This document shows, piece after piece, positions 8,883 through 17,882 of a stretch of DNA of 64,000 nucleotides. Source of the stretch: Photobacterium lipolyticum (GTDB lineage: Bacteria; Pseudomonadota; Gammaproteobacteria; Enterobacterales; Vibrionaceae). Position numbers and translations under genes: made by a program. The notes under the pieces were generated by a model that saw only the letters and a list, made by a program, of their open reading frames with translations, was not told the origin of the DNA and made no database searches. The stretch is from assembly GCF_003026475.1 (NCBI RefSeq), contig NZ_PYMC01000016.1, forward strand, positions 39,376-103,375. Reading direction: 5' to 3'. Each line of letters opens with the position of its first letter. The stretch's first letter is position 1.

Positions 8883-9164
8883 TAATACAGTATAACTCCT
8901 CCAGCCTAAATTTAAAGTAATTACTCTAAACCCAGATCAATAAAAATGCAGATACTCAATAGATTGGCTCTCTCAATATCGTCACAGACCGGAAAACCGG
9001 CATAAATCAAGCTTAACACCAGCAGTTCGGCTATAAAGCAACCAATCCCAAGGCGAAAATGAAGACAAAGGCCAAGATTGAGATAGCGAAGGTCCGCCAC
9101 ATCAGCAGCTAGATTGATTGAAAAATTAGAAATAGAACAGAAAGGAGTTTTTTGGGGCGCTGAA

Positions 9165-9268
9165 ATAAAAAACGCCCTGGTCAAACGACCAGGGCGGCTG
9201 AATCAGCCAAATCCAATAACGTGAAACAAAAGGTCTGAAAGATAGAACATCTTACCTCTGTACCCTAC
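9165..9268 (-). ncRNA. spf: Spot 42 regulatory RNA
   Basis: The minus strand reads GTAGGGTACAGAGGTAAGAT at the 5' end, followed by TTCTATCTTTCAGACCTTTT and GGATTTGGCTGA, nearly identical to E. coli Spot 42. It ends in CGCCCTGGTC / GACCAGGGCG plus TTTTTTATT. About 104 nt long. Spot 42 is an Hfq-dependent RNA that represses genes of secondary carbon and redox metabolism when glucose is present, and its gene is repressed by cAMP-CRP. It sits downstream of polA on the same strand as in enterobacteria and vibrios. Confidence 0.97.
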
Positions 9269-9277
9269 GCAGATAAC

Positions 9278-9283
9278 TGTATA
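9278..9283 (-). promoter_or_regulatory. Likely -10 box of spf
   Basis: TATACA on the minus strand lies 9 bp before the first base of Spot 42. The -35 region is weak, as expected for a regulated promoter. Confidence 0.45.
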
Positions 9284-9312
9284 TCAATTGAGCAGATAAG
9301 AAAAGTAAAAGT

Positions 9313-9329
9313 TGTAGTTTTTTTTCACG
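9313..9329 (-). promoter_or_regulatory. Possible CRP site upstream of spf
   Basis: On the minus strand CGTGA-N7-CTACA resembles a degraded TGTGA-N6-TCACA element, centred about 53 bp upstream of the RNA start, similar to the CRP site position at E. coli spf. The match is poor in the second half. Confidence 0.3.
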
Positions 9330-9382
9330 CATTCGTAACTAAATTTTAAGGAAGGTAATTTAGTGAGCATTTATTTAATGTG

Positions 9383-9410
9383 AAAAAAAAGCCGACACAA
9401 TGTCGGCTTT
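9383..9410 (-). terminator. Terminator of polA
   Basis: AAAGCCGACA / TGTCGGCTTT with a 3-nt loop and a run of eight T's on the minus strand, 36 bp after the polA stop. Confidence 0.9.
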
Positions 9411-9445
9411 CCTATTTTATTTACCGGTGAACAAACTTAAAACCC

Positions 9446-12217
9446 TTAGTGGGCCTGATCCCAGTTGTCGCCGAACCCTGCGTCAGCAATCAGCGGTACC
9501 GCCAGTTCGGCAGCGGATTCCATCAGGCGGCGCACTTCCTGCGATACAGATTCCAGTTCAGATTCCTGTACTTCAAAGACAAGTTCGTCATGTACTTGCA
9601 TTAACATACGTACACGATCCGCATCCTGTTGCAAAATCCACTGATCCACCAATATCATCGCGCGTTTAATAATATCAGCGGCCGTGCCCTGCATTGGCGC
9701 ATTGATGGCTGCACGTTCTGCGGCTTTGCGGCGCAGACCATTGCGTGACTTAATGTCTGGCAGATATAAGCGACGACCGAATAAGGTTTCAACAAAACCT
9801 TGCTCACTCGCTGCCGTGCGGGTACTTTCCATATATTCCAGCACCCCCGGGTAACGCTCGAAATACACATTCATGTAGTCTTGCGCTTCGTTACGTCCCA
9901 TTCCCAGCTGCTTCGCCAGGCCGAACGCACTCATGCCATAGATCAGACCGAAGTTGATCGCTTTGGCACGACGACGCTGCTCGGTGCTCACTGATTCGAT
10001 TGGCAGGTTCAATATTTCAGCCGCGGTGGCCGCGTGAATGTCTTTACCATGGTTAAAGGCGTCCAGCAGGGCTTTATCACCTGATAGGTGTGCCATGATC
10101 CGCAGTTCAATTTGAGAATAATCGACAGCCAGAATTTTATACCCCGTCGGTGCAATGAAGGCCTGACGAATACGCCGTCCTTCTTCGTTACGTACCGGGA
10201 TGTTCTGCAGGTTTGGATCGCTCGATGACAAGCGGCCCGTCGCCGTGACTGCCTGATGGTAAGATGTATGCACCCGACCTGTTGCTGGGTTTTCCATCTT
10301 CGGCAGTTTATCGGTGTAGGTCGACTTCAGTTTTGCCAACCCACGGTATTCCAAAAGCAATTTCGGTAACGGGTAGTCCAAGGCCAATTCTTGCAACACT
10401 TCTTCATTGGTTGAAGCGGCACCTGATGGGGTTTTCTTTAAAACAGGCAAGCCCATTTTTTCAAACAATATCGCTTGTAGCTGTTTGGGGGAACTTAAAT
10501 TAAATTCTTGCCCGGCAATCTCATACGTTTGCTTTTCCAGTTCATCCAGACGCACCGCAATTTCAGACGATTGCGCGCTCAACAGCATACTGTCAATCAA
10601 GACCCCAGTACGTTCAATACGTGACAGTACCGGCACCAACGGCATTTCGATGTCTTCGAAGACCGACTTCAGTTTTGGATCAGCTTCGATTTTGGCAATC
10701 AGCTGGTTGTGCAGACGAAGGGTTATGTCGGCATCTTCCGCCGCGTACGGACCCGCCTCTTCCAAATCGATTTGGTTAAACGTCAGCTGCTTTTTACCCT
10801 TGCCGGCAATGTCTTCAAAGCTGATATTTTTGTGCTCTAGGTAGCGCAGGGCCAGGCTGTCCATATCATGGCGCCCGACTACACTGTTGAACACGTATGA
10901 CTCCAGCATGGTGTCATATTTAATCCCCTGCATCTCAATGTCGTAACGCGCAAGAATACTGGCATCAAATTTCAGGTTCTGGCCGACTTTCGCCTGTTCC
11001 GGATCCTCCAGCAATGGCTTAAGCTGAGCCAATACCCAGTCGCGATCCAGCTGCTCGGGGGCATCTAAATAGTCATGGGCGACCGGTACATATGCCGCTT
11101 TGCCTTCTTCAACAGCAAACGACACACCCACCAGATTCGCGGTCATGTAATCCAGGCCATCGGTTTCGGTATCAAAAGCGACCACCTCTGCAGCTTGGAG
11201 TTTTTCAAGCCAACCGTTAAAACCGGCTTCGTCTAACACGGTTTCATAGCCACTGCGATCAATGGTTGGGGCCACCACTTTTTTCTCTGCCGCCGACTTT
11301 GCTGCCTTTTCGTTAGCAACAATTTTGCCATCACCGCCATCCAGCATTTCTTCTAACCAGCGGCGGAACTGTAACTTACCGAATAGACTTGTTAGCGCAT
11401 CGGTATCAGGCTCGCCTTTACGCAGATCTTGCGGCGCCGTATCTAGCTCAACATCCAGTTTAATCGTTGCCAGCTGATAAGACATGTAAGCGGCTTCTTT
11501 ATTGTCTTCCAACTTCTTTGCCATGGTTTTCGAGCCACGGAAGCCTAACGCCGGAATCGCCTCTAAGTTGGCATAAAGATCATCAATACCACCAATACCG
11601 GTTAATAAGGCCTTCGCTGTTTTCTCTCCGACTCCCGGCACACCCGGAATGTTGTCGACCTTATCGCCCATCAGCGCGAGATAATCGATGATCAGCTCCG
11701 GGCCGATCCCGAATTTATCCACAACCCCGGCAGGATCCATCACCACATCTGTCATGGTGTTGATCAATGTGACATGCTCGTCAACCAGCTGAGCCATATC
11801 TTTATCGCCAGTACTGATCAGTACTGGCATGCCAGCCTTCGATGCCTGGGCAGCTAACGTTCCAATCACATCATCGGCTTCTACCCCGGATATCGAGATC
11901 AGCGGCAACCCCATAGCCTTGATCACCGCATGCAGAGGTTCAATCTGACTTCTGAGATCATCCGGCATTGGTGGGCGATGCGCCTTATATTCCGGGTACA
12001 TATCATCACGAAAAGTCTTGCCTTTGGCGTCAAAGATCACCGCCACATGCTCGGTAGAAAACTGACGTAACATACTACGCAGCATATTAACAACACCATA
12101 GACCGCACCTGTTGGCTCACCGTCAGAATTAGTAAAGTTGGGAGCAGCATGATAAGCACGATAAAGATAAGACGATCCATCAATCAGGATCAGTGGGTTT
12201 TCTGGGATAGTTGCCAT
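9446..12217 (-). CDS. polA: DNA polymerase I
   Basis: The 923-residue repair and Okazaki-fragment polymerase. Order of domains: 5'-nuclease (about residues 1-290, starting [16 protein letters not shown]), 3'-5' exonuclease (about 325-515, with catalytic [12 protein letters not shown]), and the family A polymerase (about 520-923) with motif [10 protein letters not shown], motif [14 protein letters not shown] and motif [11 protein letters not shown]. The proofreading carboxylates are intact as in E. coli. Length is within 5 residues of the E. coli enzyme. It is followed by its own terminator and then Spot 42; the region upstream holds DnaA-like boxes and clustered GATC sites. Confidence 0.98.
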   Translation of the reverse strand: MATIPENPLILIDGSSYLYRAYHAAPNFTNSDGEPTGAVYGVVNMLRSMLRQFSTEHVAVIFDAKGKTFRDDMYPEYKAHRPPMPDDLRSQIEPLHAVIKAMGLPLISISGVEADDVIGTLAAQASKAGMPVLISTGDKDMAQLVDEHVTLINTMTDVVMDPAGVVDKFGIGPELIIDYLALMGDKVDNIPGVPGVGEKTAKALLTGIGGIDDLYANLEAIPALGFRGSKTMAKKLEDNKEAAYMSYQLATIKLDVELDTAPQDLRKGEPDTDALTSLFGKLQFRRWLEEMLDGGDGKIVANEKAAKSAAEKKVVAPTIDRSGYETVLDEAGFNGWLEKLQAAEVVAFDTETDGLDYMTANLVGVSFAVEEGKAAYVPVAHDYLDAPEQLDRDWVLAQLKPLLEDPEQAKVGQNLKFDASILARYDIEMQGIKYDTMLESYVFNSVVGRHDMDSLALRYLEHKNISFEDIAGKGKKQLTFNQIDLEEAGPYAAEDADITLRLHNQLIAKIEADPKLKSVFEDIEMPLVPVLSRIERTGVLIDSMLLSAQSSEIAVRLDELEKQTYEIAGQEFNLSSPKQLQAILFEKMGLPVLKKTPSGAASTNEEVLQELALDYPLPKLLLEYRGLAKLKSTYTDKLPKMENPATGRVHTSYHQAVTATGRLSSSDPNLQNIPVRNEEGRRIRQAFIAPTGYKILAVDYSQIELRIMAHLSGDKALLDAFNHGKDIHAATAAEILNLPIESVSTEQRRRAKAINFGLIYGMSAFGLAKQLGMGRNEAQDYMNVYFERYPGVLEYMESTRTAASEQGFVETLFGRRLYLPDIKSRNGLRRKAAERAAINAPMQGTAADIIKRAMILVDQWILQQDADRVRMLMQVHDELVFEVQESELESVSQEVRRLMESAAELAVPLIADAGFGDNWDQAH

Positions 12218-12382
12218 AAAGGTATTCTTATATCCGGGGACGAAAGAGTTAAGTAGAAGTACTTCATCACACAGATTTTACTTCATTCAACGCTGAAAAT
12301 AGCAAAATTTGTCAATGAGCTACTAGAATGCCATGAGAGCCTGCAAGTGTTAACTGATGTTTTCCACCTGCCGCCGATTATC

Positions 12383-12391
12383 TGTGGATAA
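12383..12391 (-). promoter_or_regulatory. Perfect DnaA box
   Basis: TGTGGATAA on the plus strand is the complement of the R1-type box TTATCCACA. Confidence 0.6.
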
Positions 12392-12524
12392 CTTTGTTAG
12401 TATTTAATTTTACTGAATTGATCAATAATAAGGAAAAACTAACAAACTAAAAATAAAACAATAAATATCAACATCTTGCACGAGAAAGCAAAAAGTGATC
12501 CTCGATCCTAAAATGATCATTAAT

Positions 12525-12533
12525 TGTGGAAAA
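12525..12533 (-). promoter_or_regulatory. DnaA box matching TTWTNCACA
   Basis: TGTGGAAAA on the plus strand is the complement of TTTTCCACA. It lies 142 bp from the perfect box in the same orientation, amid five GATC sites. Confidence 0.45.
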
Positions 12534-12606
12534 AGTTAACAGACCGATCTGAAATAAGAATATCTGAGAGTAACAAACGACAAAAATGACTAGGAAGGAG
12601 GCCAAA

Positions 12607-13257
12607 ATGAAGAAAATTGCGGTAATTTTAAGCGGTTCTGGCGTTTTCGACGGAACTGAAATCCACGAAGCCGTATTGTCTCTGCTGGCAATTGAACAAG
12701 AAGGAGCCAGCTGGCAGTGCTTCGCTCCCAACATTGATCAATACCATGTCATCAACCATTTAACGGGAGAGGCGACCACAGAAACCCGTAATGTGCTCGT
12801 CGAAGCTGCGCGGATCGCCCGCGGCAACATTAAAGATGTCGCCAACTTAAATGCGCGTGATTTTGACGCATTGCTCATTCCCGGTGGCTTTGGGGCGGCA
12901 AAAAACCTGTCTGACTTTGCCTTCAAGGGCGCAGATTGTGAGCTCAACCCCGATGTCAAAAAGGCCTGTCAGGCTTTCGCGCTGGAAGAAAAACCGGCGG
13001 GTTACTTGTGTATATCCCCAGCCTTAATTCCAGCCATTTACGGTTCGGGGGCAAAAGGGACCATCGGTAATGATGCTGAGATAGCAAAGACATTTAATGA
13101 AATGGGGGGAGAGCATATCAACTGTCCGGTTAATGACTTTGTCCTTGATCAGAAACGCCGGTTACTGACGACCCCGGCATATATGCTGGCAAGCAATCTT
13201 TCTGAAGCGGCAAGCGGGATCAATAAGCTGGTAAAAGAGCTGGTACGGTTAGCATAA
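12607..13257 (+). CDS. elbB: ElbB (glyoxalase/DJ-1 superfamily)
   Basis: A 216-residue protein of the DJ-1/PfpI superfamily, annotated in E. coli as isoprenoid biosynthesis protein ElbB with weak glyoxalase activity. Visible features are the N-terminal KKIAVILSGSGVFDGTEIHE strand-loop, LLIPGGFGAAKNLSDFAF, and the nucleophile-elbow region CISPALIP with the reactive cysteine. The ATG at 12607 is preceded by GGAGG at 7 bp; the frame start at 12586 is less likely. Convergent with the RyhB gene, whose terminator begins only a few bases after the elbB stop. Confidence 0.93.
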   Translation: MKKIAVILSGSGVFDGTEIHEAVLSLLAIEQEGASWQCFAPNIDQYHVINHLTGEATTETRNVLVEAARIARGNIKDVANLNARDFDALLIPGGFGAAKNLSDFAFKGADCELNPDVKKACQAFALEEKPAGYLCISPALIPAIYGSGAKGTIGNDAEIAKTFNEMGGEHINCPVNDFVLDQKRRLLTTPAYMLASNLSEAASGINKLVKELVRLA

Positions 13258-13261
13258 GCAA

Positions 13262-13446
13262 AGAAAAGGCGGCGCTACTTAAGTTCTGAGGAATCATTAA
13301 GCAGGCGCCGCTCAGCAGAAGTGGTGCTTTTGTTTTCAGCCCTACACTAAAAACAATCAACCGTTGCTGAAGTACACTGGAAGCAATGTGAGCAATGTCG
13401 TGCCTTCAAAACAAGCGGTCTTGTCTTTCCCCTCTTGCCCGAAAGC
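13262..13446 (-). ncRNA. ryhB: RyhB iron-responsive small RNA, long Vibrionaceae form
   Basis: The minus strand contains GCACGACATTGCTCACATTG followed by CTTCCAGTG, the conserved core of E. coli RyhB. A promoter (TTGCAA, 16 bp, TATTAT) overlaps a Fur box, and the RNA ends in GCGGCGC / GCGCCGC with a T-rich tail next to elbB. The predicted length of about 185 nt is roughly double the E. coli RNA and fits the longer V. cholerae form. RyhB represses mRNAs of iron-using proteins when iron is short. It fills the gap between the convergent elbB and yhhQ. Confidence 0.93.
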
Positions 13447-13451
13447 AGGTT

Positions 13452-13470
13452 AATAATAACCATTCTCATT
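13452..13470. promoter_or_regulatory. Fur box at the ryhB promoter
   Basis: AATAATAACCATTCTCATT matches the 19-bp Fur consensus at about 11 positions and covers the spacer and -10 box of ryhB. Confidence 0.7.
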
Positions 13471-13480
13471 TGGGTTGCAA
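13453..13480 (-). promoter_or_regulatory. ryhB promoter
   Basis: -35 TTGCAA (13475-13480) and -10 TATTAT (13453-13458) with a 16-bp spacer on the minus strand. Confidence 0.7.
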
Positions 13481-13489
13481 GCAATTTTT

Positions 13490-13508
13490 GATAATAACTC
13501 TCATTTCC
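13490..13508. promoter_or_regulatory. Second Fur box upstream of ryhB
   Basis: GATAATAACTCTCATTTCC matches the Fur consensus at 13 of 19 positions, 38 bp from the first box. Confidence 0.65.
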
Positions 13509-13546
13509 ATCTTTAATTGCAGACGACGCACCTTAACACTATCTTG

Positions 13547-14224
13547 TCAGAGCACCTCTTGAGGGGTCTCAGGCTTCGGTTTGATCGTTGTTAAGCGCTT
13601 TATTAAGTAGTTCAGCAACACACCATATACCGGTACGAACAAGCCCAGACTAATGATCAGCTTAAAGGTGTAATCCACCAGCGCAATTTCGGTCCAGTTT
13701 GCCGCCATGAACGGATCTGGGCTGTTATAAAACGCAATCGCAAAGAACGCGATCGTATCGAGTGCATTACCAAGAATAGTCGAGCAGGTCGGTGCTACCC
13801 ACCACTGTTTCATCTGGCGCAAGCGGTTGAATACCGATACATCGAGGATCTGACCCAGCAAATAAGCCATGAAACTGGCAATCGCAATGCGCGCAACAAA
13901 CAGATTGAACTCACCTAAGTGGGCGATCCCCTGATATTCCCCCTGATAGAACAGCACTGACAAGCCGTATGAGATAGCCAGTGACGGTGCCATCACCCGG
14001 AAGATGATCTTACGCGCCATAACGGCACCAAAAATACGTACGGTTAAGTCTGTTGCCAGGAAAATAAACGGGAAGGTAAACGCTCCCCAGGTGGTGTGAA
14101 AACCAAAAACCGTAAACGGCAGCTGCACCAGATAATTACTGGAGGCAATGATCAGCAGGTGAAACAGAACCAGAAAAGAAAGGGCTTTACGCTGTTGTAC
14201 TGAAGTAAATTGAGATCTAGTCAT
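13547..14224 (-). CDS. yhhQ: Queuosine precursor transporter YhhQ
   Basis: A 225-residue inner-membrane protein with about six hydrophobic segments and the family signatures GAFTFPFIFLATDLTVRIFG near the start and NALDTIAFFAIAF. In E. coli YhhQ imports preQ0 and preQ1 for queuosine-tRNA modification. A TATAAT on the minus strand at 14315-14320 probably is its -10 box, giving a leader of about 85 nt. Its stop lies about 40 bp from the outer Fur box of ryhB, so the convergent genes share little spacer. Confidence 0.92.
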   Translation of the reverse strand: MTRSQFTSVQQRKALSFLVLFHLLIIASSNYLVQLPFTVFGFHTTWGAFTFPFIFLATDLTVRIFGAVMARKIIFRVMAPSLAISYGLSVLFYQGEYQGIAHLGEFNLFVARIAIASFMAYLLGQILDVSVFNRLRQMKQWWVAPTCSTILGNALDTIAFFAIAFYNSPDPFMAANWTEIALVDYTFKLIISLGLFVPVYGVLLNYLIKRLTTIKPKPETPQEVL

Positions 14225-14314
14225 AATCAGACCTTTTTGTCATTGGGGGAGAGGGAACCCAAAATACCACCACTGTCTGGCTCTCATACCACACCGCAGT
14301 GACCGAAGGCGGCG

Positions 14315-14320
14315 ATTATA
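14315..14320 (-). promoter_or_regulatory. Likely -10 box of yhhQ
   Basis: A perfect TATAAT on the minus strand about 90 bp before the start codon; no clear -35 box. Confidence 0.4.
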
Positions 14321-14367
14321 TACTCTGTTTATGGCGACGACCAGCAGCTAAACATCTGTCGCGGCTT

Positions 14368-14709
14368 TCAGCCCATCAGATCAGGTTGTTGTGGCAGAAG
14401 GCTGGCAATGAAAGAGAGGGTATCGCTATCGGCCGGTGACAAGGCTTCCAGCCATAATGCGCCAGAGTAGTGCTCCCCTTTCAGCATCAATCGGCTACCT
14501 TCAAAATCGATCAGCCAGAGATGCAAGTCAGCATTCAGCTCCCGCTCAATCAGACAGGCATCAATACGTGTTAACAACAACTCGGCAATCTCAGGAAAGG
14601 TATCAAAATCAAATTCAGGACCCGATAGCAGCAGGCGGCTATGGACCAAATCCAATGCGCGGGTAAAGAAAAATTCGCCGGAGGCAGACTGTAACGCTAT
14701 CATTTTCAT
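14368..14709 (-). CDS. DUF3630-family protein
   Basis: A 113-residue soluble protein with an alternating hydrophobic/acidic pattern (FDFDTFPEIAELLL, LHLWLIDFEGSRLML). It fits the DUF3630 family often found after recQ in Vibrionaceae; no function is known to me. It begins 46 bp after the recQ stop on the same strand and probably shares its transcript. Two possible ATGs are 6 bp apart (MKM), so the start is uncertain by two codons. Confidence 0.75.
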   Translation of the reverse strand: MKMIALQSASGEFFFTRALDLVHSRLLLSGPEFDFDTFPEIAELLLTRIDACLIERELNADLHLWLIDFEGSRLMLKGEHYSGALWLEALSPADSDTLSFIASLLPQQPDLMG

Positions 14710-14755
14710 TCCTTCTGCAACGCATTATTGCCGGAGTTTACGAGTCCGACATATT

Positions 14756-16603
14756 TTATCGGTCGTTGAGAGCGGCCATCAGGTGCGCTTCGATCACACC
14801 CAGGAAGGCATTACCGTATTTTTCCAGCTTACGATGACCGACGCCATTCACCGCCAGCATTTCACCTTGAGATGTCGGCAGCATTTCCGCCATTTCCATC
14901 AGGCTGGCATCATTGAACACCACGTAGGGTGGCAGATCATCTTCATCGGCGATGGTTTTTCGCAATTTACGCAACTTGGCAAACAACGCCTTATCATAGT
15001 GGCGATTGGCCATCTTATCGCTTTTGGCACTGCGCGCGGCAACATCCAGGCGCGGAACCGCCAGTTCAAGTTCAATTTCCGCTCTTAACACCGAACGGGC
15101 TTTTTCGGTCAGTTGCAGCGTCGAGCTACGCAAAATATTCTGGTTGAGAAAACCGCGGTGGATCAGCTGACGTAAAATACTGACCCAATACTCATGGCTG
15201 TGCTCGCGACCGATCCCATAAGTGGTGAGTTTATCGTGGCCATGTTCGCGAATACGCTGGTTTTGCATCCCGCGCAGTACTTCCACCACATAACCGATAC
15301 CAAAGCTCTGATTGACCCGATAAACACATGACAGCGCCTTTTGCGCCACTTCAACGGCATCAAACTGCTTTGGCGGATCAAGACAAATATCGCAATTGCC
15401 GCAAGGCTCTTCGCGATATTCGCCAAAATAGTTCAGCAATACCTGACGACGACAGGTTTGCGCTTCGGCAAACGCGCCCATCGCATTGAGTTTATGGCTT
15501 TCGACCTGCTTTTGCGGCCCTTCTTCCTTTTCATCCAGGCAACGGCGCAACCAGGCAAGATCCGACGGATCGTAGAACATGACCGCTTCCGCAGGCAGGC
15601 CATCTCGTCCGGCTCTCCCCGTTTCCTGATAATAGGATTCAATATTACGCGGGATATCGTAGTGCACAACAAAGCGGACATTGGGTTTATTAATACCCAT
15701 CCCGAAAGCGACCGTCGCAACGACAATATGAATATCATCACGCTGAAAACTTTCCTGCACCCGGCCCCGTTCTTCATGATCCAGCCCTGCATGATACGCT
15801 GCCGCACGAATACCGTTGTCACACAGCTTTTCGGTAATTTGCTCGACCCGCTTCCGGCTATTGCAGTAGACGATGCCACACTGACCGCGTACCCCGCTCA
15901 GATAACGCGTCAGCTGTGCCAATGGCTTGTGCTTTTCCAACAAGGTGTAACGAATATTCGGACGATCAAAGCTGCCAAGGTAAGAATGGGGGTGAACTAA
16001 GCCAAGGCGGCTAGTAATATCACTGCGGGTCGTGTCGTCGGCGGTGGCCGTCAGCGCCATGATCGGCAAATTGTCAAAATGCTGCTTCAGCGTACCCAGC
16101 GCCGCATATTCAGGGCGGAAATCATGGCCCCACTGGGAAATACAATGCGCTTCATCCACCGCGACCATGCTCAGTGGCATCTCATACAGACGGTCGATAA
16201 AGTCCCGCATTAACACCCGTTCCGGCGAGACATAAACCAGCTTCAGCTCCCCTTCACGCATGGCGCGATAGGTCTCCATCATCGCCTCTCGCGACATTGT
16301 CGAGTTCAGGTATGCCGCTGCCACCCCGTTGGCATTAAGCTGATCGACCTGATCTTTCATTAATGAAATCAATGGCGATATCACCAGTGTGATGCCTGGC
16401 AGCATCAACGCAGGGATCTGGTAACACAGTGACTTGCCACCGCCGGTTGGCATGATCACTAAGCAATCCTGGCCATCGGCAACCGCTTCTATGACTTCCT
16501 GCTGGCCAACCCGGAATGACTGATAACCAAAGACATCCTGCAAGACTTGCTCACTGGATGGTAACGGTACTGACTGACAAACCGCGGTGCTGCTAGATGA
16601 CAT
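14756..16603 (-). CDS. recQ: ATP-dependent DNA helicase RecQ
   Basis: A 615-residue 3'-5' helicase of the RecF pathway. Helicase motifs: Walker A PTGGGKS (residues 52-58), Walker B DEAH, then TATAD and QETGRAGRDG. The zinc site is visible as CRRQVLLNYFGE followed by CGNCDIC, then the winged helix and a C-terminal HRDC domain (about 530-610). Length is close to the E. coli protein (about 609). Downstream DUF3630 is probably co-transcribed. A copy of the TATACCCAAA repeat lies 34 bp upstream of the start. Confidence 0.97.
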   Translation of the reverse strand: MSSSSTAVCQSVPLPSSEQVLQDVFGYQSFRVGQQEVIEAVADGQDCLVIMPTGGGKSLCYQIPALMLPGITLVISPLISLMKDQVDQLNANGVAAAYLNSTMSREAMMETYRAMREGELKLVYVSPERVLMRDFIDRLYEMPLSMVAVDEAHCISQWGHDFRPEYAALGTLKQHFDNLPIMALTATADDTTRSDITSRLGLVHPHSYLGSFDRPNIRYTLLEKHKPLAQLTRYLSGVRGQCGIVYCNSRKRVEQITEKLCDNGIRAAAYHAGLDHEERGRVQESFQRDDIHIVVATVAFGMGINKPNVRFVVHYDIPRNIESYYQETGRAGRDGLPAEAVMFYDPSDLAWLRRCLDEKEEGPQKQVESHKLNAMGAFAEAQTCRRQVLLNYFGEYREEPCGNCDICLDPPKQFDAVEVAQKALSCVYRVNQSFGIGYVVEVLRGMQNQRIREHGHDKLTTYGIGREHSHEYWVSILRQLIHRGFLNQNILRSSTLQLTEKARSVLRAEIELELAVPRLDVAARSAKSDKMANRHYDKALFAKLRKLRKTIADEDDLPPYVVFNDASLMEMAEMLPTSQGEMLAVNGVGHRKLEKYGNAFLGVIEAHLMAALNDR

Positions 16604-16637
16604 AGAACGACTCTTTTGATATCGGGGCGAGCTATTC

Positions 16638-16663
16638 TATACCCAAACCACCTCAAGATGCGA
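16638..16663 (+). repeat. TATACCCAAA intergenic repeat, copy A (half element)
   Basis: TATACCCAAACCACCTCAAG and the following ATGCGA recur at 21759 with a single change. This copy lacks the complementary arm seen in the second copy. Confidence 0.7.
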
Positions 16664-16864
16664 TCTTCAGTGAACGACTCAACGTGCTGTCAGCCGCATA
16701 AAAACCCGAGCCATTGCTGTCATTAGCGGGATGTGGGGAATCATCAAAACAGCCCGCAGAAAAGAAGTAGTCATTTTTGGCCCCCCCTTTATACTACTTA
16801 CGCATTCGTTTTGGCCAAGATACGCCAATCAACCTGAATTTATAAAATAACCAACGGGATAATC

Positions 16865-17776
16865 ATGGAAGAACAAGCCAAAAAAACCCAACGCGGTGTG
16901 ATCCTTGCCCTAGCCGCCTACACCATGTGGGGGATCGCCCCGATATATTTCAAAGCGTTACAACAGGTCAGTGCGCTAGAAATTCTCAGTCACCGGGTCA
17001 TTTGGTCTTTTTTCTTTCTGGCGGGTTTGATTTATATCAGCAAAGGCTGGGGCAAGATACGAGCGATTTTCCGTCAGCCTAAAACCCTCATCATGCTGAC
17101 GGCTACTGCATTGTTAGTGGGGACTAACTGGCTGATCTTCATCTGGGCGGTTAATAACAACTACATGCTGGATGCCAGTTTAGGCTACTTCATTAATCCC
17201 TTATTCAATGTCATTTTAGGGATGCTGTTTTTAGGTGAACGCCTGCGCTCATTGCAATGGGTTGCGGTGGCTCTGGCCGCCTGCGGGGTCGCCGTCCAAC
17301 TGATCCAATTTGGCTCACTGCCCTGGATTGCCCTGGCGCTAGCCGGTAGTTTCGGCTGTTATGGCTTGCTGCGTAAGAAGATTAATCTGGATGCCCAGAC
17401 CGGGTTATTTCTCGAAACCTGTGTCTTGTTACCGCTGGCGGCCATTTACATTCTGCTGATCACCGACAGCCCGACCGCTAACTTTGCCGACAACCCGTTA
17501 AACCTGAATCTGCTGCTAATGGCGGCAGGCATTGTCACCACCTTACCACTGCTCTGTTTTACCGGTGCGGCGACCAAACTGAAACTGTCCACCTTAGGCT
17601 TTTTTCAATACATCGGTCCAAGTTTGATGTTTTTACTGGCAGTGTTGATCTATGACGAGCCTTTTACCTTAGATAACGGCATGACCTTTGTCTTTATCTG
17701 GGCAGCATTGGTACTGTTCAGCTTCGATGGCATTAAGAGCCATCGCCGGAGCCGAAAAGCGTTACCAGCAGCCTGA
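16865..17776 (+). CDS. rarD: EamA-family transporter RarD
   Basis: A 303-residue inner-membrane protein with ten predicted helices. It starts with the RarD hallmark GVILALAAYTMWGIAPIYFK and contains LSHRVIWSFFFL and a C-terminal FQYIGPSLMFLLAV. In E. coli RarD was named for chloramphenicol resistance, but the substrate is unknown. GGGA lies 8 bp before the ATG. A GTGCGGC...GCCGCA inverted repeat follows the stop without a T-run. The gene precedes an AraC regulator and a LysE exporter on the same strand, each with its own spacer. Confidence 0.92.
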   Translation: MEEQAKKTQRGVILALAAYTMWGIAPIYFKALQQVSALEILSHRVIWSFFFLAGLIYISKGWGKIRAIFRQPKTLIMLTATALLVGTNWLIFIWAVNNNYMLDASLGYFINPLFNVILGMLFLGERLRSLQWVAVALAACGVAVQLIQFGSLPWIALALAGSFGCYGLLRKKINLDAQTGLFLETCVLLPLAAIYILLITDSPTANFADNPLNLNLLLMAAGIVTTLPLLCFTGAATKLKLSTLGFFQYIGPSLMFLLAVLIYDEPFTLDNGMTFVFIWAALVLFSFDGIKSHRRSRKALPAA

Positions 17777-17882
17777 TCATTCCGTGCGGCCTGTGAATTT
17801 TTTACAAGCCGCATCACCTTGGTTTATGGTGTACTGATCTTAAAAGACAACCCGCCACCGTTCAGTCCCATTGGGTATCAGT

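Larger units (their letters stand above)
12218..12606. other. polA-elbB divergent intergenic region, AT-rich
   Basis: 389 bp without a gene. It holds a perfect DnaA box, a second good box and five GATC sites between 12420 and 12549, plus an A-rich tract at about 12430-12475. Promoters for both divergent genes must lie here but no consensus pair stands out. Confidence 0.6.

Noticed and set aside
8921..9184. 87-residue minus-strand frame after Spot 42
   Set aside because: Its start lies in the Spot 42 terminator and the composition is not protein-like; the sRNA signals explain the region better.
12383..12549. Replication origin near polA
   Set aside because: Only two DnaA boxes, no mioC/gidA/dnaA genes and no 13-mer array; a regulatory cluster is the simpler reading.
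15341..16000. 219-residue plus-strand frame inside recQ
   Set aside because: Antisense to a fully conserved helicase gene; no own promoter or family.
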